DNA of 64,000 nt from Utricularia gibba (Eukaryota > Streptophyta > Magnoliopsida > Lamiales > Lentibulariaceae): positions 4,867,001 to 4,931,000 of the forward strand of contig CM007989.1 in NCBI GenBank assembly GCA_002189035.1, written 5' to 3'. Below are positions 10,407-21,953 of the stretch, one piece after another. The translations under genes were made by a program, and so were the position numbers. Position 1 is the stretch's first letter. Each line of letters opens with the position of its first letter. The notes under the pieces were generated by a model, which did no database searches, was not told where the DNA came from, and worked only from the letters and a program-made list of their open reading frames with translations.

Positions 10407-13371
10407 ATGCAGGGGAGGGGATCGAATGTGCGTTTCGCAGGGACGGGGATCCGTTCCGGGATTCCAACACTTATGCTTTTCATGGCGGCGACTTTTGCTT
10501 CTCTATACGTGGCGGGAAGGTTAGTGTAGTCGAGTTCTGTATGCTTTGTGACGGGACTTGGAAATTTATTTTCGTCACTCCCTTATGAAGTTGTTTGTGT
10601 GCTTTTGAGACAAAGTGATGGTTTTATTCATTAGTTAATCTGAGATGCGAGCCCTTATCGGTGCTTTTCTTTTCTGGTGTAGTCGTTGTTTGATCGATCA
10701 ATTTTGAAATTTCAATTTAAAGATTGTTTTGCGTTACAATCTGATGGATCCGTTTTGATGTACCATGTGGTACGGCACAGACTGTGGCAAGATGCAGAGA
10801 ATAGGGTTCATCTAATAAAAGAGCTAGACAGAATTACGGGACAGGTAAAACATATTTCCCCAAGTATTTGGTGCTGTTATAGTCGGTCAAACTTGTTATT
10901 ACTCTGCCAAAATTTTGGATCCTTTCCTTTTTTTTTTTCTAGTCAGACAGGAGGCATAGAGTTCAAATTTCTTGGGGGTGCCCCTAGGCTAATGGTTTAA
11001 AATCCTCACGAGGTGTCTTTTATAGATGGGTAAGGCATGAAGCTTGAGTTTGGCACATCGAAATTTGATTCTCACCAATTTCTTTGTCATACAAAATATC
11101 TCTAGATTGACTTCTAGCCCAAGGGGACTTAGTTGTTGCGTTCATGTTAGATTTGTATGAAAAGTGAAGTTGGATTCTTCCTTATTAAGGGGTCTCAGTT
11201 AATCATTCGTACCAACGTCCACACACATCCCATTCACCATGGTTATATTCATTATGCACTCTAAGTGCCAAGAGGTTCTGAGAATCGTTCTCTATGTTAT
11301 GTGCAACTCAAGTGTTAACATGATATTATCATATTTCGCCTCAGGGAAAGTCTGTCATTTCAGTAGATGAATCATGGAAAATCCTAGAGTGCAGGTGACA
11401 TGGACTCGTTAGCTTGCATATGGTGCATACTTTAGACATACGTTGTGTGAGATATTTATAAACATTGGGTACATAACAGAGAAAAGATGAAGAAACTGTC
11501 AAGCATGGAGATGGAACTCGCAGCTGCCAGGCAGGAGGGTTTTGTCTCCAAGCATTTTTCTGAGGTCAGCAGGACATTGAATACGAAGCCCCTGTTAGTT
11601 ATAGGGATACTTACAGGATTTGGAGCTAGAGAAAGAAGAGATGTCATCCGAAAAACATGGATGGCCACTGGTATGCACATCCGATTCTAGTAATGGCATA
11701 CTGAGTTCTATGAAAAAGTTCTTAGCCGTTAATGGCTTTTGAGTCATTAATTTTATTCCAGTTGCTATACAGCGTGTATGCTATCATATATTTCATCTTA
11801 CATGCTAAGTTCACTACCAAGTTCGATCTCATTGTATGTTTCCATTTATTTGTGTAGAATGAAAAAATAATTCTGGCATATAATTTTTTAGGCATGACTT
11901 TGAAGAAGAACATGAAGGAACAAAACAGCATTGTCATTCGTTTTGTTGTGGGCCGAAGGTATGGGTGTGTTGTTTCCATTGAGAAGATAGTTTGTTATTA
12001 AAGGCTGTGTAATTCCAGTTCCAACCGTGGAGACAGCTTGGACAAAAGCATTGATGATGAAAACAGACAAACAAATGATATATTTGTTCTTGTAAGCTGT
12101 TGGCTTCATCTTACTTAAATTCTTGTTTACGTTGGCGTATGATTCATTCCAATGGTTGCCAATGAGGAACATTCAATTCATGAGTTGAGCATTGCCCTTC
12201 ATCATCTTATTTGTGCTGATTAAGTCGTTTTTTACAGAAAAATAGACAAAATCTAGGGAACTTTCTGTTGTGCGATGCAAAAGTATAACTAAATTACAAA
12301 AAATATTGTCCAGGAAAATCATGTTGAAGATCCTGAGGAAGTATCAAAGAAGATGAAATTATTTTTTGCCTATGCGGTGGATAATTGGGATGCTAGCTAT
12401 TATGCAAAAGTAAATGATGATATCTTTGTAAATATTGGTAGGTGCAATTTTTGATACCTCAGTCACTTATGATTCATCCTTGTGTAGAATGCCCTAGAAG
12501 TTTTTTCATTCTTTCAATCTGATAGTAATTATCTGCATATCTTCCCACAGACTCATTAAACAACATTCTCATGGCTCATTTGGATAAGCCTCGTGTTTAT
12601 ATAGGATGCATGAAATCAGGAGAAGTTTTTTCTGAACGGTGAGTATGTTTAAGCTGTAGTGACCTGCCAACTTAATGCTAAGCACATTCTTGCTTCCATT
12701 TGTTGCTTCTGGTTTAGGAAACTCTTAGCTGTTGCTTGAATTTTGGCAGGGGCCATAGATGGTATGAACCTGAGTGGTGGAAATTTGGAGATGGAAAAAG
12801 GTGACCGCTGCTACTTTACCCATATTCCATATTAGTCCTCCGTTGCTCAATCCCAAAACATGGTCTAGAGAAATAACACATCTTTGGACAGTTACTTCCG
12901 GCATGCATCAGGTGAGATTTTTGTGATTTCCCAGGCAATGGCTAAGTTCATATCCATTAATAGGTAAGCAACGCTTTCCCTTAAGGCACCACTACTATCC
13001 TTAGAGATGCTTCAGTTATTAGATATATAACTGCGCTCCCTGGGTTTTCAGAGATGTGCTCGGGTCTTATGCACATGATGATGTTAGTGCCGGCTCTTGG
13101 TTCATTGGTTTAGATGTCAAGCATATTGATGAAAAGAAGTTTTGCTGCTCTTCATGGTCCTCAGGTTCCCTGTATCTCTCTCCCGGCCTACTACTTTTGG
13201 TTGCTTGGATTAAAACTAGGCCAGCAGGGTGTGCCTGAGAATGCTTATTGATTACTTTGTTGAAAGCATAGATTTTATGCAAACGCAGGCAAAGCATTTA
13301 TTGAATCTGAATGCTTCTGCACTTTGCTGACGAGGTTTTGGTTTGCAGGAGCTGTCTGTTCAAGTGTATGA
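10407..13371 (+). CDS. HPGT1: Hydroxyproline O-galactosyltransferase, HPGT1-type (GT31), 12 exons
   Basis: Exons are 10407-10519, 10781-10844, 11345-11394, 11480-11670, 11892-11958, 12019-12091, 12314-12437, 12551-12638, 12750-12800, 12892-12963, 13052-13164 and 13349-13371. All join with GT/AG introns in correct phase to 1029 nt (342 aa). A signal anchor (PTLMLFMAATFASLYVAG) occupies about residues 20-37, as in a type II Golgi protein. A stem region (LWQDAENRVHLIKELDRITG) follows, then the galactosyltransferase domain with VIRFVVGR, the DxD-like NDD at 220-222, WYEPEWWKFGDG, YFRHASGE and AHDDVSAGSWFIGLDV. The C-terminus KFCCSSWSSGAVCSSV is typical. The family adds the first galactose to hydroxyproline of arabinogalactan proteins. 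An in-frame stop just before the ATG supports the start. The gene appears intact. Confidence 0.94.
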
Positions 13372-14562
13372 TTGACGTCACAAAGAGTTTTGAGATCTAA
13401 TACAACGAAACAAGAGTTCACTGATTATTATAGATGATAATTGACTTGAGGTGGAGGCTTTTCCATGATATGGTACTCTTACTTCTTTTCGAAATGGAAA
13501 AAGAAAAAACAAAACACAAGCACCGCAAGGACAACACAGGTAGTCAATCCTTGCCTTTTTTATAAATTTTTGTAAAGACAAATCATGCAAGCCTTGTAAG
13601 TGAACTTGTGGTGTTTGTCGATTTTTTATATAAAGTAAATCCCAAGCACACTGCATTTGAACATTAATGGTGCCGGAGTATTTGTTTTTAAAAAAATGAG
13701 GACATCAACTACAGATCTATAAAAGGGTTTGAGATTCAATTTTTTTGTAAAAAAAAATCTTCTTGTTCAATTTTGTTGTAAAACTTTCTCATAAGCAATG
13801 GAATTCTTAAAAAATTTCGTCCATCCCTTGACTTGGTTTAAAAAAGTTGAAAAAAGTCAAGCACTTGCCCTTTTTATTTCTTTCTTTTCTTTCACAAACA
13901 GGCGACTTTTTTTTAACAAAAAAAAAGGAGCATAGCAATTACACATCAACCAAATATGGTAATGAAATAGAGATTGCAATTCTTGCTGATGATTTTAATG
14001 CATATTACATTTGAAGATTTAGAGGTAATCACATAATTTCATACATAAAACCCTTAAATCTATCAATTTTAAATCAATGTATCAAATGGAAAAAAAAAAT
14101 TAATTCAAATAATTCTAATTCACCTCAAACAGGTTTTTTTTAAAAAAAATCCTATAGCTTGTTTAAAAATATCCAAATAAACTAAATTCAGATTAAATGC
14201 AAACACACGTATCTAACAGACCCTAATAAATATAATCAGAAGAGTCTAGAAAATACTAACACTTCCAAGTAGGTTCATCCATGGTTAAAACGACGCACAC
14301 TTTGTCCATAGCTGTGATAGTCAAAGGAGATAGGGCTCGACTGGGGAAGGCTCTTAGTTATTTTTTTCACATCAGTGGACAACTTAAATTGTTGAACAAA
14401 CTCAAACTTGTGGATGGATCAGGATTTGACATCAGCTTTGGAGGATTGAAGGATCTTCTTATTCTAGATAAGTAAATATGGTAGTTAGCATGGATAAGTG
14501 TTGTTAGTTATACTAATTAATATCAATGTAAGGGATGATAATGTTTTAGTGATTAGGGAATA
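13372..14562. other. Spacer downstream of HPGT1, no gene
   Basis: The first few hundred bases should be HPGT1 3' UTR. The rest is AT-rich with several A and T homopolymers. A small open frame at 14281-14475 has no recognisable family. Confidence 0.4.
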
Positions 14563-15230
14563 GTGAAGCATTTTCTAGTTTCATTTCTAAAATTTCCTAC
14601 AAAGTGGGATTATAGAAATAATAATTTGATGCACAAAACTTCCCCAACTCTTCCTATTTCAATTTTAATCAAGGACATTTATGTAAATTTAGGTCTCAAA
14701 ATGAAAACCTTGTTTGGTATATATGAAACACTTCATGTAATGGAAGAAGAGGCACACGAGAATGATGTAGTATCCCAATGGAAGGATAAGAAGATATTAT
14801 AATATCCATAATTTACCAAGCATTAGATGACCACACATTTGAGAAAGTTTCAACTATTACATCTGCCAAACAAGCATGGGATTTGATTGCCACTTCATTT
14901 TAAGGTGTCAAATATATAAAGAAAGTCAAGCTTCAAAGCTTGAAAGGTGAGTTTGAGGCTGTTAAACAAAAGACAGAAAAAGATATTTCCATGAGTACTA
15001 TCCATGTTCTGAGTATTACTATTAACATGACTCAATCTCAAAGAAATTGGATGATGGAAGAATCACGGAAAAACTTGGATTCTAAATATGATCACATTAC
15101 TGTGGCAATTGAGAAGGTAAATGACATTAAGAAAATGTCATTGGATGAGAAAATTGGGTCTCTCCAAACAAATGAGACATGGCTGGAGAAACTTACTATG
15201 CAACTTCTTCTAGCCAAAATTGCACATATA
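14563..15230 (+). pseudogene. Ty1/copia gag (UBN2-type) relic
   Basis: Read across several frames and stops, the segment gives the order of a copia gag: LKMKTLFGIYETLHVMEE, then a DDHTFEKV..A.QAWD-like stretch, VKLQSLKGEFEAVKQK, and HITVAIEKVNDIKKMSLDEK. It has frameshifts and stops throughout. No LTR or pol was found beside it. It is an old fragment, recognisable only by the order of motifs. Confidence 0.72.
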
Positions 15231-16500
15231 GTCAACATGAAAAAAATGATTAAATTAATACAGAATGATAAATGTGCTACGTTTAGTTTTGGTACAAACG
15301 TAGGATTATTTCATGCATTTGAACACACACGTTTATAAAAATCAGATTGAAAACAAATGTTTCTTGATAATTAAGTGATTTGATGCAATCATTTTCATAA
15401 ATTTGATTTTGAAGCAAACGTTTGTGAAAACGCAATGTTTTCAATACAAATGTTTACCAATTAATATTTGTAGTATGTACATTTTGATGAATGTATTGAA
15501 ATAAATACAGACCTATTAACACCTTAATTATTAGATCTAACATTTGCTAAAAAATACATAAATCAATTCAAAATTAGGGTTTTGATTTAAAAGCCAAATT
15601 AAGTTTCATTCTTTTAGAAACCTCCATCGTGTTCTAATTCCAAAGAGCTGCAAGACAGCCGATCGATCCTGGGCTTGAAATTTCTCAAATGAGGATCTAG
15701 TGAACCAATGCCAACACGTCGGTACCTTCAACAACCTATTGTGCTTCTTTCTGATCTTTTATGGTAAATTGTTGATGCATGAGGGTGCCTCTGGGCTCTT
15801 TATGACAGCCCATATCCTGCCTTCAGGTTGAAATGCTTAGAGATTGTAAAGATTCTCCATGGATTTTCCTTCCTTTTCTTTTTTTTTACCGCTTTGGAAA
15901 GATACAAAATCCAATAGGGAGGCAATGCCCCTACTATGGTAAAATATAGAGAATCGACCATATGACTTTCTTTCCAACCTTCTCTTCTATGTTGGTTTAA
16001 TAAATCAATTTTTGAATAGATTCTCAATTCCATTTCATCAATTTATTGATTGAAAAACTGTGCCCTTTTTGATTGCATCAATTGGTTTAATGTCAAAACG
16101 GTGCCATATAATAGCATGAAGTTTCAAGTCTAAGATCTAGGTAATCATGGTTTTTTTGTGGATTTAATGATGTAATAATGTTATTTGTAGTGTAAATATT
16201 TTTTTTAAAGAGTTTGAATATCTTCCTAAATTCAAAATGCTTAAGGAAAACCAGGCTCATTATTTATTTTGATTTTAAAAAGAATCTCTAAGTCAAGAGG
16301 AGGATCAAATACCTGAATGTTTTACTGAAATATTTCATCAAGATCTTTGACATTTCAATGGACAGAGAGAAGAATTCTTGGATTTATTAGTGGCAATAGA
16401 AATTAGTTTGAAAGGATATTGTGTTAATCCAACTTTTACATTAAACCAACAACTAAAAACTGTTTGCTCTCTATGGATCGGCATGAACTTACTGCTACTA
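15231..16500. other. Spacer, no gene recognised
   Basis: The sequence is AT-rich. No domain could be assigned, though the right part may be the eroded 5' region of the MULE transposase that follows. Confidence 0.35.
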
Positions 16501-19200
16501 CATTAACTTCTTTATGAATGAAATGTGGTTTTTTTGCTCTCTATGGATCGGCATTAACTACTTTTGATGGAGAAAACCTTTACACTTGCGACATCTATAG
16601 AATTTTCCATCCATCAAATGTGGACCAACATATTTTACCATTAGCGTTTGCTGATAAGTGATTTTGTGTCACTTATATTTGTGCTTTTGATGACTCACTT
16701 AGATGAGTTTTGCATTCTTTTTATCCCATTTTCTTTATGTTTTTAGAAGAATTTTATATCTTTTATACCACTTTGATCTTTTTGGAGGGAAAGTGTGTTT
16801 TGTGATTTTTCAGGACAATTTTGGCATAATTTGGAGGATTTTCGAGTTGACTTTCATGGAGGCAAAGATTTGGTCTATTCAGATTAAGACTCAGTCAAAG
16901 ATTCTCAGATAAGATAAGATTCACATCTTGTCTTGGAAAACTTGGATCTTAACGTAGAAGATATATATCAAATCTTAGAAGATCCGAATAGAAGATTTGA
17001 TGTGAGCCCATCAAGAAAGCTTGACAAGTCCCCACAGTTATATAAAGATCCAAACACGAAAATCAAAGGAGTTAGTCATCATGGACTATCAGAGAGTCAA
17101 TTTAGCGTTTAGAGTCGAGTCTAGCATGTTTTTTATGTCTTCTCTGTTGTTTTTCATCAACTTTTGTTGTTTAGAGTCGAGTCTACGCGTGTAGGCGCTT
17201 GCGGCTGAGGATCTGCTGTGAAGCCTTGCTTGCGCAAGTTCTGCGCATGTGACTGTCTTACCATGTTTTTCAACATTTAATTTGAGGTCTAATTCTGTTT
17301 TTCGCAACGTTTTCTTTACCAACGTGATCTTTAGTACCATATAGCCCTAAAAGAGTGTGGAAGAATCAAAGGTTGGCCTCAAGCACCTAAGGAGAAGTGC
17401 TCAATCGGACATCGTTGGTAAGACACATTTTGTCTAATCGTTTTGCGAGGTGAGAGGTGTAGGGGTTAGATTTGAGTGTGGGGAAAACATGGGTTATCAC
17501 AAGAGGTGAAATGGCTCTGGTGGCGTGGTTGATTCTATAATCTCACAAAACAAGGGACGGTACTATAACGGTCACCGAGTAGCACTATTTTAGCATAACA
17601 CCCCAAATCTTGCGCAAGCAGGTCAGTATTCAAGGTTTACACACACAAGTTTGGGCGAGATTTAAGCAAGGTGAATCTTGGATCTAAAGCCAATTTTCTT
17701 ATTGTTTTTAAACCCAAATCTTTCTTTTGTTTTTAGTCTTTTTGAGTTTTTGTTTCAAAAGAAAATTCCAATAACAATTCCCTGTGGATATGATCTTATT
17801 TTATTACTTCGACGGTTTCTGTGCACTTGCAGATTCACCATCATTTGCAATTGTTGACATTAAAAGCAAAGAAACATTGACATGGTTCTTGATTCTTCTA
17901 AAGGTCGATTTGAGCATTGCGACTAATAATATGAACCAGTTCACCTTCATGCTAGATAGAGGGTCTGGTTTGAAGCTTGCAATGCGTACTGTACTTTCAT
18001 TTGTGCATGTAAGAATTACTTTTGTTTATGCTAATTCTGATAGTATTCAAATAATTTGAGTTATAACTTGTTTTGTGTAGCTGCGCCACTATGTTCGTCA
18101 TCTATAAGATATTGTTGGTGCATGCTCAAATGCTGTCAAGACGCAAGTGTGGAAGTGTGCAACAGCTTCCACACCTGTTACATGGAAAATGGAGATGGAG
18201 GCACTTGGGCGGTTGAACAACAATGCATATGAGAAGCTTATCAAAATAAATCATGGTAGGTGGACTCATGCATACTTCACAGAGGATACCAAGTGTGACG
18301 CCTAAATAGACAATATTTCAGAATCCCATAATGCTTCCCTATAAGCTGCACGTCGTTTTCCAATCTTAAGTATGTTAGATGAGGTTGGATGGACAATGGC
18401 AGATTGATTCAACAAGTTACGTGATGAGATTACTAAATGGAAGGCACGGTACTCACTAGCGGCAATGCAAACAATTGAGAGCAACTCTGTTTTACAGATT
18501 GGTGTGGAGATGTGCTCAATGAATCCCATGCAATGAGAATGGGTTAAAAGGTTGTATTAGTATTGTATTAACTTAAGAGTTTGAACCTGCTCATGCCAGA
18601 TGTGGCAAATTACATATATAGTTTTGTTTCCTTCTAGTCTACCCTAGCATTACATTATCACTTTAACATTCCAAATCGTAGGTTTACCATGTAAACACAC
18701 CATGTGAGCGATACTCATTAAGCGTGACAACCTGAGAGACTAGAGACATGAGCAGTATGATGACACCCATTTTAGAGAGAAATAGGTATTGTTGATACAT
18801 GGTAAGTGGACTGCATACATGATTATTTATGTGAGTGTTATAATGACACCCATAGAAACTTACGTATTGTTGATACATAGGTTTACAGTTTTGTACATAA
18901 ATGTTTGAATCGTTATAGGAGTGTTCGATAGTATAGAATGACCTATTATTTATTTGAAAGTGTTCGTACATAAATGTTTGTGTCGGTATAGGAGTACCGG
19001 ATGGTAGAGAATGGCCTATATTGGATGATAAGATCATAATGCCACCATTGTCCACAACACACCTCGTGGGAGGCCACAAAAGCATAGAAAACAAGCAAAA
19101 AATAGAAAAAAGCTAGCATAAGACAACGATAATTTTGCCGTACATGTGAGTTCACAAGGCACAATGCATGAACATGTGAAAAGAGCAAAACAAAGGTAAA
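16501..19200 (+). pseudogene. MULE (Mutator-like) transposase relic, split by a solo LTR
   Basis: Left of the LTR, DNA up to 16651 encodes a segment ending in ILPLAFA. Right of it, from 17844, the frame resumes with IVDIKSKETLTWFLILLKVD, FMLDRGSGLKLA and LRHYVRH, which is the MuDR/MULE transposase core. Further on come LGRLNNNAYEKL and KINHGRWTHAYF, a degraded AARRFPILSMLDEV, and a SWIM-like zinc finger in broken frames (CSCQMW, then GLPCKHTM). A basic tail resembling the MULE C-terminus ends near 19190. Several stops and frame changes occur, so it cannot encode active transposase. Its terminal inverted repeats were not found. Confidence 0.8.
16652..17843 (+). repeat. Solo LTR with 5-bp target duplication TTTGC, inserted in the MULE transposase
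   Basis: The LTR starts TGATAAGTGATTTTGTGTC and ends GCAGATTCACCATCA. It is flanked by TTTGC at 16647-16651 and 17844-17848. No internal retrotransposon sequence is present, so it is a solo LTR left by LTR-LTR recombination. Its 3' half is homologous in inverse orientation to 8889-9930. Confidence 0.93.
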
Positions 19201-20114
19201 TTTAGTAGTTTGTGTACGGTTAAGTATCTCGTATGATTATGAACACATCGTTTGTATCTTTAAGTAGGATGAACAAAATGCTTTTAGTAAGAGAAGTCAA
19301 GAAGGAAATTTTGGGATAGATCCATCTTCTTCTAAGATGGTGCCACCTAAGGGAGTAAATTTGCATAGAATTTTTTTAAATTTTTTTAACATTTAACACA
19401 TTTGTATACACATGAGACATATGAATCTTCCAAAGGAACCACCTCTAAGGTGATGACAGATCAAGAGAAAAAAGCAAGTAGGTGTAATGATAAAAAGGAT
19501 GCACCCCTTTCTAGATGAGAAGGTCTTCTGTTTTTTATTGAATATGCCAGCTTTTTGGTTCATATAGTTGTGTAGCTCATTCATAGGCCTCACCATTGAA
19601 GCTAAAAAAAGCATCCAGTACTGAGAGCTCTAACCCAACTACAAAATAAGGTCAATGGTTTGTCAATTTTCAAAACATCATACTAACATCGGATAACTCC
19701 ACTATTGTGAATCATGTGCAAGGAAAAAAACGAAAGACAAAGAATGTCAAAAAGAAATGAGATCTAGGTTTTCATAAGTATGGTATGCTAAGTGATTATA
19801 ATTTTACTCAAGTATTATGCCATATAAGATCTGAGATCCCAAATGAGCGTCCTAACATGTTTGATTTTATTGATCCATTGTATTTCAACGAGTGGGTTGG
19901 TATTGCGGAGAGAGTTCATTGGATTTTCAACAATAGGCCAGCCTTCTTAATTTGTCCATATGTTGTGTGGCCAATTCTATACCAGTAAGGTTTAAATTTT
20001 ACTATTGAATAACTAGGAGGAATTGTAACTTACATACACAACCTATTATATAAGCAAGATGCAATGGGTGTTCGTGGTCTGCTGCAATTTTGGAGATGCA
20101 TCTAGTAGGATTAT
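19201..20114. other. Spacer after the MULE relic
   Basis: No recognisable gene. A plus-strand open frame at 19785-19988 has no family I know. The segment ends at the start of the gypsy-type LTR at 20115. Confidence 0.35.
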
Positions 20115-20521
20115 TGTTAAGTGTCATTTTCTAGTTATTATTTAGGTATTATTATGTATTAATTAAGTGCTAAGTCGCCCAATTAGGAGTCTTATTATTA
20201 AGTATTTGATTTTTACTAGAAAATTCCTATTTTTCCATTTTGTGTATATTTTATGCCTTTTTTCTCACACTTTGACTGAGGCATGTCAGGAGACTATCAG
20301 GAGTGTTGCAGGAGTATTGCAGGTGGTCAGACTCTGAGTTTTCGTGCCTTGTACGCGAGTTGGAATGATTGTGGGTGGAAGACTGACACTGGTCAAGGCC
20401 CATGACTTACGGCATGTCAGAGTCTGCAGCAATTATTGGGCGCTAACTTGCATGCAAAGAAAGGCTGCTGGCGCACGCAAGACAGAAGGAATGATGGGAA
20501 GGGGACCCAAAGGAGTTAATG

Positions 20522-20542
20522 CACGTGGGAAGTCATATAAAA
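20522..20542 (+). promoter_or_regulatory. LTR core promoter: G-box (CACGTG) followed by TATAAAA
   Basis: CACGTG at 20522-20527 is followed 8 nt later by TATAAAA at 20536-20542. The same pair occurs in the solo LTR (44632-44637 and 44646-44652) and, on the minus strand, in the third copy (28578-28583 and 28563-28569). Conservation in all three supports a real LTR promoter. G-boxes bind bZIP and bHLH factors. Confidence 0.6.
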
Positions 20543-20603
20543 GCCACTTGGAGCACTTAGTTGAGAACTTTTGAACATTTTTTCTTGTACTTAGAACTTT
20601 TGA

Positions 20604-20631
20604 GTTCTTCCTCCTCTCAAGGAGGAAGAAC
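20604..20631 (+). other. Hairpin in the transcribed LTR leader
   Basis: GTTCTTCCTCC and GGAGGAAGAAC form an 11-bp perfect stem with a 6-nt loop, about 62 nt downstream of the TATA box and so probably near the start of the transcript. Copies occur at 28474-28501 (minus) and 44728-44756. Confidence 0.6.
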
Positions 20632-21150
20632 ACTTAGCTTTCTTTTAATTTCTGTTTCTATGGCCCTTTCGGGCTAAAAACCTTTAGTTTCTGGGAAGTA
20701 GATAAAGTTTCCTTCCAAGTCATGAGCAATACACTCGGTTCTTCACTGAATTCAATTTGGATTCCGCATACTTCCACGCATCTTGTTGCAGTCTTTCTGT
20801 AACGACTCTCAGTCAAGGTCCATGAGTAGCAGGCCACTTCTCGCGGATTTTGGTGAAGATCAAGGTGAAGAGCACCAACTCCAACCCTGCTGGTTCGAGG
20901 GAAGTAGTAGATTGTTTGTGGCCTAGGTACCGCGACAGTGGACAGGTTGTGACCTCGGACCTGCCATTGGCCATTGGCAACAGCTGGGCACACGCGCACA
21001 ATTCGGTTTTGAAGGCAATCGAAGGCAATCCTCTTGTCTTCCTAATCGTCCAAGGGGGAATCACATGAGGCTATTCCCGTGCCTCCTTGTCAATCAGAGT
21101 GTAAGGGAGAGTAGGCTATTCCTTGCTCCTATAACCAGCTATTCGGAACT

Positions 21151-21663
21151 CTAGGCATGGCCCTTCGTTAGCGGCACGCTCCATTTCAGAAATCTAGAGA
21201 TCGACCTCTTCGTCGATGTTGATCTCTTCAGGTGAATCTTAGTCCTGTGCTGGAGAAGGGAATGAATGAATAATAGGAATTTCTTTTTCCGTACCTTTTT
21301 CTCCAGCAAGTTCTTCCGGTTGTATGGGCTGCGGGCTCTCGGGAGCAGAAATTGCTGCTGGGGAATTTGGTTCTGAGGACTCAGGTGCATCAGAAGCAAC
21401 AGTAGCGGTAGTAGGGATTGGGTATCACTCCAGGTACAGCACCGGAGACACAATGGTAAGAGGCGTGGCTTCAATCGGAACAGTTCCGTCGCAACGCCTA
21501 GAGATGGCTCATGAGTAGTGGGAATAGAAGCATCTGCTGGGTTGTTGGTGCGGTGACGCTGGGTCCTTCGGGATGGTCCAGCAGCAGCAGGTTGGCGCTT
21601 CCGAGTTGCTACCTTGGCAGCACTTGTGCTTCGGGTAACCGGAGATGTGGGGCGTCCAGACAT
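21151..21663 (-). pseudogene. Extra 3' ORF of the gypsy element (env-like position), truncated
   Basis: The frame opens with MSGRPTSPVTRSTSAAK, a basic Ser/Thr-rich start, after the integrase. This is where Athila elements carry an additional, env-like ORF. It is cut at 21148 by the junction with the inverted LTR. A related copy lies at about 53520-52960, also minus. I cannot identify a fold; the env-like label rests on position alone. Confidence 0.5.
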
Positions 21664-21953
21664 GGTGGGTCGGAAGATCAGAGAATTTCAGGCGAGAGAA
21701 GGAAGAATTAGAGCGTAGGCACAACAGCGAAGTGCGGTAACGGTTAGTAAAAATGGGAATGCCAAAAGATAAAAAGGGAGATTGAGTGTAGGAACGGTTA
21801 AGGGAGTAAGTGGTGGCGTGGGGCAGGTGAAAGTAAAGTCACTTGGAGTAGTGGGTGATAAAAACGAGGAAATAGTAACGGTTACGAATTTAAAGTCATG
21901 GGTTGCCTCCCATGCAGCACCAATTTACAGTCATTGGCCGACTGTGACACCTG
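21664..21953. other. Spacer between integrase and the extra ORF of the gypsy element
   Basis: This internal region of the element has no conserved domain. Confidence 0.4.

Larger units (their letters stand above)
20115..21148 (+). repeat. Gypsy-type LTR, plus orientation, 3'-truncated
   Basis: It starts TGTTAAGTGTCATTTTCTAG, like the complete solo LTR at 44224-45547, and follows it to the shared TATTCGGAA. There it joins the 3' ORF region of the minus-strand gypsy element, so about 300 bp of the LTR end is missing. It is inverted relative to the LTR fragment at 27684-28816. Confidence 0.9.

Noticed and set aside
10262-10588. 108-aa plus-strand frame over HPGT1 exon 1
   Set aside because: The HPGT1 signal anchor is in another frame, from 10407; this frame reads into the intron and has no domain.
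20344-20574. Repeated 76-aa frame seen at 20.4, 28.6 and 44.5 kb
   Set aside because: It lies in the LTR and overlaps the promoter motifs, so it is unlikely to be a protein gene.
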